Shown one piece after another: positions 13,249 to 24,664 of a stretch of 64,000 bases of DNA; the stretch's first letter is position 1; the number at the start of each line of letters is the position of its first letter. A program made the position numbers and the translations under genes. The notes below the pieces were generated by a model. The model was not told the origin of the DNA and did no database searches. It saw nothing but the letters and a program-made list of their open reading frames with translations. The stretch is from NCBI GenBank assembly GCA_017979445.1, contig CM030708.1:30475613-30539612 (forward strand). The letters run 5' to 3'. This stretch comes from Akebia trifoliata (lineage: Eukaryota > Streptophyta > Magnoliopsida > Ranunculales > Lardizabalaceae).

Positions 13249-15327
13249 TTACCAATAATCCTCACAAGAGCAAACTCCATCTTTGAAATGGTGGAATCTC
13301 TTAATATCCCTCATTATTATCTCCCTCCTAGTGATCAATGAAACAAATTTACTAGCAGTGTGACAATCACCGCAGACTCTCAAATTCTTCGTGATTCTAA
13401 TTGGCACCCCTACTCCAGTCTTCAGAAGCCCAAATGCGATTGCTAACTTCTCGCTGTGACCACAAAGCATCTCCTCCTTCACCTCATCATCCACATCATG
13501 AAGAACAAAGCTTATATCAGGCACATAACCAAGTGATCTCATTTGCTCAAGTAAAACACTCCAAACACGTTCAATTCCAGTGTTCCTATATGCCTGCCTA
13601 TCCTTAGCTCCAAATACATAAACCTTCTTCTCGACTTCAATTGAGCTAAATCCAATGGTTTTGTTTAGTCCCTTCACATTCATCACCACCCTCATCTTTT
13701 TCACCATCTCCCACATTCCCGCCGCTGCATAAATATTAGAAAGCAATATATACGAGCCTGGCTGGTTGGGTTCTAAAGCAAGGAGCTTATTCACCACACG
13801 TTCTGCCAATTCAACATGTTTATGAATTCTACAAGCACCCAATAAAGCTCCCCAAACACTAGCACTTGGCTCCATTGGTATCTTCTCAATGAACGATTCT
13901 GCTTCATCGATTTTCCCAGCCCTACCTAATAAATCAACCATACAAGCATAATGTTCCTCTATTGGAGTAATCCCATAGTCTCTACTCATCGAATCAAAGT
14001 AAACCCATCCTTCTTCGACCTTACCGGAATGACTACAAGCCGATAGGATCGAAACAAATGTTATTGAATTTGGTACTTGGTTTTCGGACCTCATTCGAGT
14101 AAACAAATCAAATGCTTCAGGATACATTCCATGTATTCCAAATCCATTAATCATCACGCTCCATGAAAATACATTCCTCTCAGGCATCTTATTAAAGACT
14201 CTACTAGCAACTTCAATCGAACCACATTTGGCATACATATCGATCAATGAAGTATAATTTACCATGTCTAATTCAACTCTGTTTCTAATTGCAAACCCGT
14301 GAACACTTTTCCCTTGTTGTAGAGCTCCCAAGTGCGAGCAAGCTAGAAGAACACTAGCCAATGTTATAGCATTCAGCATTATCGACTCTTCCAACATATT
14401 TACGAAAAATGAAATAGCCTCACAAGCTCTGCCATTTTTGGCGAACCCAGCAACCATAGTACTCCATAGAACAACATCCTTCTCAAGTATTTCGTCAAAC
14501 AATTTGATCGCAATTTCAATTAACCCACACTTCATGTACATATCCACAATGGATGTTTGTAAACAAATGTTAGATTCAACGAAATTCCGTTTTACACAAT
14601 ACCCATGAAGTGAATTTCCATATTTACCGGCACAAACATTTCCACAAGCTCGAATCAAACCATCCACCGAAAACGGATCCAACTCATACCCAGACTTTCT
14701 CATCTGATGAAACAACTCAAAAACTTCAAATTCCTTAGAGAATTTCAAATAGCCTTTCATCATAGTGCCGCAAATAACCGAATTTCTCTTGGAAATTCTC
14801 TCGAAAACTTTGTGGGTCTCTTCTAAAGAACCACCCAATTCAAGATACACGTTCATAAGTGCTGGTGCAACATAAGAATCGGTATCCAGACCCGATTTGA
14901 TGGCATCGGAATGAACAGATTTTCCCATTTTTAGAAGAGAAAGACCAACACAAGCTTTGATTGCGAACACCAAATTGAAACTATCTAAAGGAGAATTCTC
15001 GCTCCGTAACAGTTTATAAAGCTGTAAAACATCAGAAAATCTTTTGCTCTTTGAAAACCCAGAGATAATTGTGTTCCATGAGTGTGGGTTCTTGGAAGGA
15101 ATCTGATTAAAAGCTTGGAAAGCTGTTTCGAGAGAACCCAATTCGATATAGGTGTTGGAGAGCTTGGAACCAAAAAGAACTGATTCGTGAAGTCCATTTA
15201 AGATGATCTGTGCGTGTAGTTTTTTGATGAGGGGAAGAGATTTTGTGAGGTTGAAGAGAGGAGACAAGGTTTTAGCAGGGTTTTGCAGTGAAATGGCGGG
15301 AATGGATTTCCCACCTATACGAAGCAT
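13249..15327 (-). CDS. PPR protein, PLS class with E and DYW domains
   Basis: A single exon of 692 aa ends in the canonical C-terminus GVCSCEDYW. After a possible organelle-targeting N-terminus (about 1-35) there are PLS-type pentatricopeptide repeats with recurring phrases such as SWNTIISGF, MYMKCG and MYAKCGSIEVA. E and E+ motifs follow (about 500-600), then a DYW domain (about 601-692). The deaminase-like zinc site is complete: HSE at 624-626 and CGDC at 652-655 (C652, C655). The second site is also present (FHHF, then C686 and C688 of CSC). Such proteins act in mitochondria or plastids as site-specific C-to-U RNA editing factors; the repeats choose the site and the DYW domain carries the deaminase. 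The PG box before the DYW domain is degenerate (TIGFSSIEV rather than PGCSWIEI). The target transcript cannot be read from this sequence. The lack of introns and the length are normal for the family. The gene appears intact. Confidence 0.97.
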   Translation of the reverse strand: MLRIGGKSIPAISLQNPAKTLSPLFNLTKSLPLIKKLHAQIILNGLHESVLFGSKLSNTYIELGSLETAFQAFNQIPSKNPHSWNTIISGFSKSKRFSDVLQLYKLLRSENSPLDSFNLVFAIKACVGLSLLKMGKSVHSDAIKSGLDTDSYVAPALMNVYLELGGSLEETHKVFERISKRNSVICGTMMKGYLKFSKEFEVFELFHQMRKSGYELDPFSVDGLIRACGNVCAGKYGNSLHGYCVKRNFVESNICLQTSIVDMYMKCGLIEIAIKLFDEILEKDVVLWSTMVAGFAKNGRACEAISFFVNMLEESIMLNAITLASVLLACSHLGALQQGKSVHGFAIRNRVELDMVNYTSLIDMYAKCGSIEVASRVFNKMPERNVFSWSVMINGFGIHGMYPEAFDLFTRMRSENQVPNSITFVSILSACSHSGKVEEGWVYFDSMSRDYGITPIEEHYACMVDLLGRAGKIDEAESFIEKIPMEPSASVWGALLGACRIHKHVELAERVVNKLLALEPNQPGSYILLSNIYAAAGMWEMVKKMRVVMNVKGLNKTIGFSSIEVEKKVYVFGAKDRQAYRNTGIERVWSVLLEQMRSLGYVPDISFVLHDVDDEVKEEMLCGHSEKLAIAFGLLKTGVGVPIRITKNLRVCGDCHTASKFVSLITRREIIMRDIKRFHHFKDGVCSCEDYW

Positions 15328-15841
15328 TAACGGTTTTTTTTTTTTGAAGATTAACGGTTTTTAATTGTAGGCCACCTCTCCCATTTACTCTCTCTGTCTC
15401 TCTGTCTCAGAGTGTAAAAGATAAGGTTTGGCCTAGCCCAATAACATATTTTGGCCCAATTATGATCGAATCCGTCCTAGGTTTAATGTTCTATAGAGGC
15501 CCAATCCAACCCAATTTTTGAATGGTCCAAACTGAGTCATCTTCCAAGGCAAGCTACTTGTGATACTTTCAAGCCCGTCAGGAGTTAAAATAAAAAAATT
15601 CAACATGTAATCTTAACTTTTTTTTTAGAGTATAAAACTATGCAAATGAACTTGTTTAAGTGGAGAAATTAAAAATAAAACCATATGATCCGAACCATAA
15701 AAATACAAAATCCAATGATCAAGCTTTATCATAGCGGTACATATAATCGAGATATACATAATCAGGATACGTGAATCATAATCATTGAAGTTGGTGTTTT
15801 AACAGTCACCATCGCGTGTTCTTCCATTCCCTATATATATA

Positions 15842-16211
15842 GGGAACGGATTAAGGGACATATGAAAAAACATATGTAAAAACAATGTAACATTAATAAA
15901 TTTTCAAAATATGGGTTAGAAGTTTTGGATTGAGCTGTTTTGCATGAGAATGATCTCTATGATGGGAAGATCATCAAAAAAACAATCAGTCTAATCTTAA
16001 AGCTCTAAACCCATTAAAAGTGATTTAGAATGTGGACCGTTGATTTTTTTTACCAATTTTTACTAATAATTTGTAAATCACTTTTGATGGATTTAGAAGT
16101 TTCAGATTGAGCTGATTTTTTGTGAGGATGATCTTCTCATTATAGTGACCATCCTCGCAAAAAACCAACTCAATCCAAAACCATTATTTTTACATATGTC
16201 CCATGAACCGC

Positions 16212-16212
<1 letters not shown>
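15842..16212. mobile_element. MITE with inverted-repeat ends, 371 bp
   Basis: GGGACATATG near the left end (from about 15855) is matched by its reverse complement CATATGTCCC at 16193-16202. The interior is itself partly palindromic around 'gattgagctg'/'gaagatcatc' blocks near 15930-15980 and 16105-16180. The flanks are ATATATATA (15833-15841) and TCATATATA (16213-16221), 7/9 matching, but this is TA-rich DNA and so weak support. Confidence 0.6.

Positions 16213-16214
<2 letters not shown>

Positions 16215-16261
<47 letters not shown>
16215..16261. repeat. (AT)n microsatellite
   Basis: About 23 AT dinucleotides without interruption, directly next to the right end of the preceding MITE. Likely to vary in length between individuals. 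Confidence 0.95.
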
Positions 16262-16262
<1 letters not shown>

Positions 16263-17364
16263 TCTCCTAGCATTGTTCAAAATTTCATGCCATTTTAGAA
16301 TATTTCAGTGAAACATTCCAATTTCAGCTAAGATCAACAAGATATATTTGCATGCTTCAGAAATGTTACATATGTTTAAAAATATTTCAGTCAATCAAGA
16401 TCATTTTGATTTTCTCCAGACCAAAACATCTCCTCGAAATGACATTTTAAACCTTACTCTTAAGTATATTTGGAGCATAACTGATCTCAAAGACGCAGGT
16501 CTTCTATTTTATCATACCATTTGATATCCCATCCCTTTGCTCAAGGAAACAGAATTTGGATTGGGTTCCCGAATTATCTATAAGGGTCTCTGGTAAAGCT
16601 AACTCCAAATATTTAAGCGTTCGACGCTTCCATATAAATTTTGCAGTGCCACGTGATAAGGAAACGAGGAAAAAAAAATCAAAACTATTAAGAAAAATCA
16701 AACTGATTAATTTAGGATAATCTATCAATCTAAAAACAATTCAAAATGAAAAATTATGTTCCTCTATGAAGGTGTCATTAGAAGACATCAGATACATCAA
16801 GGCCACATTTTATTCCGTCGCCAAGCTTATAAATTAATTCATAGTGTAACGTGTCCGCTATAACTGTATTAAAACATTTTTTCCTAAAAAGGTGGAGCAG
16901 ATTTAGACTACAAGCTTCTCGTTCCCCATTCAAGAAACACATGCCTCAAAGGACCTTCCATATCTTTCAAACTCTAGCATGCCAAGCGCGACTTCACAGC
17001 TTTGTGAAACGATAGGTTCGGGATCTCTTACAAACTCCTCAAGAAGAGCTATACTTTGTTTATCTAGAAGGTGATGATGAGAACTCCGATTAAGAAACAA
17101 TAGGATTGAAAATGGATGGAATTTGATGGCTACATTTCACAAATAAACAGAATGACACAACAGTTTAATCATGAAGAAGCAATACTTATGACTAAAGAAA
17201 CAATTTTGAAATGGAGAGGCAGTGATCCACATCAACATGTTTCAAATAAGTCTAATCTAAGATTAATTAAAAGTGACCAATAGATATCAAACAATTAAAA
17301 CAGAGTCTAATGTATACATGTTGCTTATGCAACTAAGTTCTTTTTCAGAAATATATATATTAGT

Positions 17365-17670
17365 AGGGGAAATTCCCAAAAGGGTATAACAAAAATTGAA
17401 AATTTCCCAAAACAGTAGACTATTCACTTTAATTCCGAAAACGGTACATTACTGTTTTCAAAAGATTTTCTAATGTTATAAAACAGTAAATACTTTCTCT
17501 ATTTTAGTTTCAAGAAAACAGTTTAAAAAAAATTCAGTTTTAAACAGTAAAAATGTTTTAATTCCAAAAATGGCGATTTACCGTTTTCCGTATTAAAAAT
17601 GAATGGTCTACTGTTTTGGGAATTTTTTAAATTTTCAGGGCATGTTTTAATAAAACAGCCTTTTTACTAT
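17365..17670. mobile_element. Fold-back MITE, about 300 bp
   Basis: The left arm (about 17380-17455, with 'tttcccaaaacagtagac' and 'ttccgaaaacggta') is the imperfect reverse complement of the right arm (about 17565-17660). The same terminal sequence family forms the outer ends of the element at about 53377-55219. Target-site duplications are unclear, so the ends are approximate. Confidence 0.6.
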
Positions 17671-18229
17671 TTGGTGACGCTTATTATTGAAAGAAAAAAA
17701 AAACAAAACAAATTTTTTTCTAAATTTCAAAACTTTTAACCTTTTTTTACCGAGTATTAACTAAATAACAGGGGTAATTCAATCCATTCTCTTGGAACAA
17801 AAAAGGGAGAAATTTATAAATATGTTGTCAAAAATCTATTAACCAGCACACCCAGAAAAAAAAAAAAAAAAAAACTCAACTTTAGTGATTCAAATAACAC
17901 TTACAGAATTTTCTAACAAAAAATTTCCACAAAAAGCACCATTTAGACTTAGGCGTTTAAGTCCAGGTCTTCAAAGAAACCTACATGAATTAGCAAAATC
18001 TAATCTGCAACCAAGACAGATAATCAATCAAACACGAAAATGGATAAATTGATGGAAACATAAAAGAGATTTTTCGGGGAGAAAAAAAACCAGCGAGAAG
18101 GAGCACTTCGAGCGGACCAGAACCACGGAGATTTCGAAGTGCGAAGAGAGCACCAAAACACTCCAAGATCGGTTGGTTTGGATCAAGTAATCGATCGCAA
18201 AGGAACTTCTGTCTCGGGAGTCGAAAATT

Positions 18230-18423
18230 TTCCAAAAGCCATGGATTTGGAGAAGACTGAGCAATTTGAATGGTGTGTGTGAAGAGAGAGAGAGAGGGTG
18301 TGTGTGACTTATCCTCCAGATAAGTGTAAATGAGATATATTTATCGGGATACGCATAAAATTTTAACGGTTGAATTTTAGCTTTCGCCAATCTGGTTAGT
18401 GCGTGTTTTCTTGAAGGGACCAA
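18230..18423 (-). promoter_or_regulatory. Promoter/leader-like sequence without a downstream gene
   Basis: Read on the minus strand there is an AT-rich TATA-like block (ATAAATATATC near 18335), then a leader with CT repeats (CTCTCTCTCTCT near 18283-18295) and an ATG in good context (CCATGG, 18239-18244). That looks like the start of a plant transcription unit. Open frames of 131 and 81 codons overlap here but match no family I know and lack domain motifs. The next gene on this strand starts 2.7 kb away at 15327. It could be a long 5' leader of that PPR gene, a lost gene's promoter, or chance. Confidence 0.25.
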
Positions 18424-19066
18424 CTAGTTGCACACCACTAGTTATTGGTTGCACATAAACCTTTAAAATTAATTTTTTTATAATCCCCATTTTAACCTAT
18501 TAATTGCATTTCATTACGTTAAAACCTAGGATTTAGGACTTATTCACCTTCTCATGGTTTCATCTTCTCAACTCTATAAATTGTAAACATGCTTGATATA
18601 CGACCAATAATTTTTGTGGGCTTGATTGAAGAAAGAGAAAATAATTTTTTTTTTAGTGCAACTAGTATGTCCCATTCCTTGAATCATTCATGAGATAATA
18701 AAACCTAACCAAATAATAAAATATTCTCTTTTATGATTTAAAAATAACAACCATATCTCATGGAAATAATTTGACTCTGTTTAATAACATCTTTTATATC
18801 CAACAATGCCCACTTAGATGTTCAAACAAATTTAACACTATGTTTAACGTATGGATAAGATCTTAGTTAACCTTTGAAGTTAATAAGAGTCTAATAACAC
18901 TACTGTTTCAATTAGTAATTTACTAATCTTTATTTTATAATATAAAAAATAAAATAAAATAAAATAACAGCACAACAACAGCTACTATCAATAGCAATAT
19001 TATATGAAGACATTTACTTCTTTAAACAAAAGTTCAAGGGAAAACATTGAGTATGTTACCTTTTCC

Positions 19067-20815
19067 TTAGCTCTCTGGCAAGAACTTACAAAGCATCTCA
19101 ATATGTTCATGATCTGATCCATCCTTCACAAACAAATTCACCACCATAGATGTGGTCTTTGCATTCACTGAGAAACCCTTCTCAACCATTTCATCGAGAA
19201 GTTGCATTGCCTTAAGGGTAGCAGTATTTTGAAGGTATCCTTGGACCATGATGTTAAATGTGACATCATTTGGAGTACAACCCTTCTCTTCCATTTCCAC
19301 GAACAAATCTTCTGCCTCTATTAGCATTCCTTCCTTGAGAAAGCCACTGATCATTATGGTATATGTTTTACTATCGAGTTGCAACCTTTTGGTAGAAAGG
19401 TCGCAAAACAATTCCTTTGCCTCCTTCACATTCCCAACTTTGCACATATTGTCAATGATGATGGTGCAAATTACAATATCTGCTTTTAACCCATTACTTT
19501 CCATCACATGAAACAATTTCCTTGCTTCAGAAAAATAATTGTTTGTGTATAAACCATCCACCAATATGCCATACGTGAAGATATCTAGAATTTGGCCATG
19601 AGTTAGCACCTCGATGAAAAGTTGTTATGCATCCACTAATCTCCCAACCTTGCATAACCCACCCACAAGTGTGTTGTACGTAATTGTGTTGGGAGTTAAT
19701 CCCTTGTGACGCATATTTTCAAACAGTTGCATGGCTTCATCCAATGCTCTAGCCTTACAATAGCCATCTATCAACATGTTATAACTACAAACATTAGGTT
19801 CACGACCAATACCCATCATTGAATCAAAAACCTTTAATGCCTCTTTCATTCGGCCTTGCAAACAGTATCCATCTATCAATGAGTTGTATGTGACAATTTC
19901 AGGCTCTTCACCTCTTTGAATCATCAATTCAAATAGTTGATGTGCTTCTCTGACCATCCCTTCTTTGCAAATAGCATGCACTAGTATATTAAATGTGATT
20001 ATATTAGGAGCAAGGTTGTGATCTACCATTTCATCGAATAACCTTTTGGCTTCTTTCCATTGACTCGAAATGCATGGTCCATGAATCAAAGAGTTATACG
20101 TGCAAACATCGGGCTGAACACCTCTTTGAGACATTAATTCAAATACATCATGTGCTTCATTAGTCCTCCCATCTTTACAAAGGCCATCTACCATAATGTT
20201 GAAAGTTCTTACATTAGGCGAGATTCCATGACTCACCATGTGTGGATACCCATTCACCACTATTTCTTTAAATAACACCATGGCCTGCCCTACTTTATCC
20301 TCCTTAAAGAGTCCCTTAAGCAGAGTGTTCAAAGTTGAGGGATTTGGATCAAACCCATGTTTCAGAATCATTCCCAAAACAGAAAAACCGAAATCAACAC
20401 GACCCAAGTTGCAGTAGCAATTAATCAAGATGTTGAACATGCATAAATCTGGTTGGATTCTATTTCCTTGTGCAGGAGAAGAATCCATTGTTCTTTTAAA
20501 AAGAGAAAGAACAGTAGAATATTGTTTGATCTTGGTGATGACTCCAAACATTTGATTTAAATGAAAATTATTGGAGGGAATGGGTCGCATTTGAATCAAA
20601 CGATTGAACAAACCCAATGCTTCATCAAACCCAAGTGCTCCTGATTTACATCTATCTCTTACAAACTTAATGAAATGAGAGGGAATTGTTGGGTGTGGTT
20701 GTTGTTGTTGGTTTGTAGTTTTGGAACGAAAGAACATAAGAGAAGATAATGGAATGAACTTTTGATGATCGATAGTGAGAATCGAAGCATCTCTTTTAAA
20801 CATTAGCATCGTCAA
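19067..20815 (-). pseudogene. P-class PPR gene (Rf-like), broken by an in-frame stop
   Basis: One continuous frame of 583 codons starts at 20815 and ends at 19067 with a single TAA at 19625-19627 (codon 397). Upstream lie 396 aa and downstream about 185 aa, both made of 35-residue P-type repeats (NIMVDGLCKDGRTNEAHDVF, SLIDGYCLQGRMKEALKVF, YTIMISGFLKEGMLIEAEDL). The repeat pattern runs straight through the stop: ...GRLVDA-stop-QLFIEVLTHG..., so one base change explains it. The N-terminal layout and CNLGRVDFGFSVL phrase resemble the restorer-of-fertility-like subfamily, which processes mitochondrial transcripts. There is a second defect. The sequence jumps from VVNGYP, the first half of one repeat boundary, directly to HMVSHGISPNV, the boundary of a later repeat, so at least one and probably two or more repeats are missing in frame. 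A truncated 396-aa product is possible. I call it a pseudogene. Confidence 0.85.
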
Positions 20816-21777
20816 AGTAAAATCCAGAACAAGTCAGAGAGTCAAACGCATACTCATGTATTAAAATGCAAATGACCGAAATACCCTTGGCTTCATGTTC
20901 ATGGTTCACTCCCTTTAAAATAAAATAAAATAAAATAGAAAGAGCCATCAGCTTAACACATAAAATTCGAAACAGCAATGTTCCTCACTCTCATTAAGAT
21001 TTTTTTTTTTTTTTTTTCTTTTATTGAGTTAGTCTAACTAAGTAAGTAAGATTCCAAATCTTACTAAGGGTTGTGATCTGTCGTCTTGGCACCCAAAACC
21101 ATGATCCCATACCACAGAATTTTATATGACGAAATTCTAATAACTTCGAAGAAAAAAAATCAAAAAACTTTTACAGCATTCTTCTTAGAACCAACGTCAG
21201 GCTTCCCTCTAATTTTGCAATCAAGTCGGGCCATTGTCTAATTTTGTAAACATTTCTGGCCTTTAATATTGTAAACAGAGTTATGGTCAAATTTAACAGC
21301 ATTTTAGCTTTCTATCAAGCATGCCATCCTCTAATATTAACCACAAAAAATTTGTTATTTTAATCATATTGCAACATACCCATACTTCATAACATCCAGA
21401 AAAATAATGGATTAATCTTAGCTTTTTCAGAAAGTTTATGTTATAGTTTTGACACGATTTGGTGAAAATTCAATTGCACATTTGCATCTCTGCTAAAAAT
21501 AATTGTAAATCTGCAATTAAAATGATACAATTTCTATCACGTGTGCCTTCTATTAAATGGGCTCATCGATCATTTTGCATAACCTCAAGAATAAAAATCT
21601 TGATCTGCCTACAAGATTACATTCAAAGCTGAAATAGAGAAAGCAAAAAAAAAAAAAAGCTAAATTTTTTATACCATTTGGAGATCGAACGTAGTATGTA
21701 CCATCCCAATCGAGAGACCCCCACAATACGTCAGAAAGAATATTTGCCTACACGGTGCTTGTACCGAACTTACGACT

Positions 21778-24612
21778 TCAGACAACATTGCTCGCCTTTT
21801 GTAGGACTCTACGGAGCTCATCCGCCATTCCTTGTAAAAGAACCGGTTTCCGAATGACACTATTCATTCCCACTTGCATGCATTTTTCCCAGACATTTTC
21901 GTCAGCACTAGCAGTCAAGGCTATGATCAATGGGCACCTTCGGCTACGGAACTTTCGGATTCTTGTTGCAACTTCAAACCCATCCATTCCGGGCATGTGA
22001 AGGTCCAAAAGAACAATTTGGTAAGAAGTTTCAGCTGCACCAAGAGCGCTAAGGCATTCAAACCCAGATGAAACAGCAGAGACATCGCAACCAAGTTTTT
22101 CAAGTAGTTTACGTGTCACAAGCCTGTTAACACCGTCATCATCGGCTAATATAACTTTAAGGCCTTTGAACAGAGAATATGAAGATGAATGCTCCAAGGA
22201 TCCTCCGTGTTCGAAGAAGCCACCATTTATATATGGTTGGAGTTGAAACCTTAGGATGAGTGTCATGCTTTGTACAAGACCACGGGAGTTTGGAACCACC
22301 CATATGTTCCCTAGCATCATCTGGAGATCAATCGGATTACATGAAACACAAATATTGAGAAAAAGCGATTGTTAATGCTACATAAATTACAACTTATAGC
22401 AACTAAAACTCCATTGATGCGCAGAAAAGAAGGAATTCTTTGCCATATTGCATCCGATCTAGACTAGTAACAGATAATTTACACAAACAAGAAAGGGAAT
22501 TGTCACCTTTTTAATGTTTTTGAAGCAAATTTAGTGCTTACAAGTGGTCATGGTGACAAAGTCAGGGGATTCAGGAATAATTCAGTAAGAGAAAAGTTCG
22601 GAAAAAGTCGCTAAAGTCAGGAAATAAAATAATATTTTTAAGTATAAAAATGTAAATAAATAAATAAATAAATAAAATTATGTAGTTCGTATACTAAAGA
22701 TAAAAATAAACTTAAAATGCTAAAAACAAATAACTAATCTGTTTATTTGTTTATCAAAAATTTGACGATTTTTTGAAAAAAAATAGCGATTTAATTGATA
22801 ATATTATTAAAAAATCGCAGATTTTTTTCACCATGCAAGCGATTCAAAATTCTTACCTCCACAAGCTTTTTGCACACACTGAAGCTCAGGCCACCATCAA
22901 TTCCTTCGCTGCTGTGTTTTAGAAGCAAGGTTCACTGAAGATATTAAACCCGTGGATTGGAAACCACCATTGTTCACCCCAGTTTCAAACTTCACATATG
23001 CGAACCCATCAGACGAGCTTGGTCTCCACACTCCCCATCTTTGCCCATTTCGGCCCTCACTTTCACTCACCGCAGAAGCCCGGAAAGTAACGGACCCTCC
23101 TCCATCCCACCCATTCAACAGATTCCCAACCATATGCAGTATTACCTGAAAAATTCTTCTCTCATCGCCCATGACCCAATCAGGCAATGAGTTCTCTACT
23201 TCAGTACTGAATCTAAAGCCCTTATACACACACAAACACTTGGCAAGGCAAGCTGCTTCCTTTATCATGGAATGAAGCCGGAAAGATCTCATCTCTAACA
23301 AAAACCGCGCTTTATCCGTTGTTGAAATCTCCATTGCGTCATTGATCAATGTTGAGACGACACAACTCGTCTTCACCATTGTGTCAATAATGATCTTCTG
23401 TTCGCTGCCCATATTCTCTTGTTGTATCACCGAAAGAAATCCCGAGATCGAGTGCATTGGCCTTCTCATTCCCTTACTCATCACCTTCTGAAACAAATTC
23501 TTAGCTTGGCTTGCCATCATTGCGTTTTTCCGAGCTTGCTGCAATGCCCGGTTCTGCTCCACGAGTTTCTCTCTCATAAGTTGAGACTCTTCGAGAACGG
23601 CGGCGTGGGAGAGAGCAACGGCCACTTGATCAGCAACCACCTTGACAATCTCGAGTTCTTGGGAACTCCAAACTCTAGCATTTCCACTCGGAAGAACCAA
23701 AACAAGAATCGCATAACATGCTTGGATAAGCTCCGGTGTCCCTCCTTTGAAGTTCGACACCCTCAGCATTGGCATTCGAATTGCAGCCACCGCACCTGGC
23801 TCGCCAGCACCGCTGCTACTCGCAACTCCAAGAGCTGAGTCTGACCTCAAAATCTTCACTCCCTCACTCTTCTTGATCTCCGAAACATCTAGGTCATCAA
23901 TTAGGATTGAAGAATTGTACGGGTTCGACGAACTCCTCCCGTTTAATTCATGGGTCAAGTTCATCTGTGTCTTATCCTCATTGGGCATCCAAACTGCACA
24001 GTTTTGCAAGTCCAACGTTTTGGATAGCTCGATCAAAGTGGTGTACAAGATAGTATGTCTATCAAGAGACTTTCTAATCTCATGTGTCAGCATCCGAACA
24101 TGCCAACTTGCTTCCTTTTGTTTCTTCATCATCCCAACCTCTTGGCCAAGCTCCCATGTCTTCTTCTCCAAGAAGAGCTCTCTCACCTTTACTTTGAGAA
24201 GCAGAGGGATGAGCGTTATGAGTGTTATTGCAGTTGCACATGAGACCAGAGCAGTGAGAAATTTGAAGATTGTGAGAGCTAGCATCAGTTGGAAAGGATG
24301 TTCGGAGTAAGTCCACCCATTGAGCAAATGAGTCATTCCACAAAGAACTATGAAGGCGATGAACTGAGCTAGGACCCATTTGAATGGCAAATTAGAGCAA
24401 CTAATGAAGTAAACGAGCTCAATAGGGATTGAGAAGTAAGCTATCGCAATTAGGAAATCGCTCACTCTCTGGCATTCCATAATGCTTTCAATACTCCAAA
24501 GGCCATCATCGTCGCAATTACAGCGGGAAAATCCATTTTCGTCAGAGGAGACCAACAAAATTAGAGAAAAAATAAACAGCTCAAAAGCTATTGCTTTTAA
24601 CATTGCATCCAA
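21778..24612 (-). CDS. ETR2-like: Ethylene receptor, subfamily II (ETR2/EIN4-like), with a frameshift
   Basis: Coding exons are 24612-22857 and 22320-21778, with a 536-bp GT-AG intron. Exon 1 encodes an extra hydrophobic N-terminus (residues 7-22, the subfamily-II hallmark), then C31/C33 for the disulfide-linked dimer, three membrane spans (about 52-140) and the copper-site pair C91 and H95 in CGMTH. A GAF domain (about 190-345) and a histidine-kinase-like region follow. At the H-box the phosphoacceptor His is replaced by Lys380 ([12 protein letters not shown]), as in degenerate subfamily-II kinases. Exon 2 carries the receiver domain with the acidic cluster ADDD, the phospho-Asp in [11 protein letters not shown], and the Lys in RKPV. 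These receptors sit in the ER membrane and repress ethylene responses through CTR1 until ethylene binds. The conserved frame breaks near 22917-22920, a run of four A on the coding strand. As written, translation stops at 22897 (571 aa, no receiver). With one base fewer it reads on through [17 protein letters not shown] to the splice site. Confidence 0.92.
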
Positions 24613-24664
24613 TAGCCGCTTCTTTCAGTCCATTTAAAAGATTGAATCCTTCAAAACCCTAATT

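Noticed and set aside
17990..18423. Overlapping minus-strand frames of 131 and 81 codons as genes
   Set aside because: Composition is that of a leader with CT repeats, the two frames compete, and neither has a recognisable domain.
23419..24310. Plus-strand frames of 139 and 187 codons opposite the ethylene receptor
   Set aside because: They are antisense shadows of a long conserved coding exon; no motif of their own.
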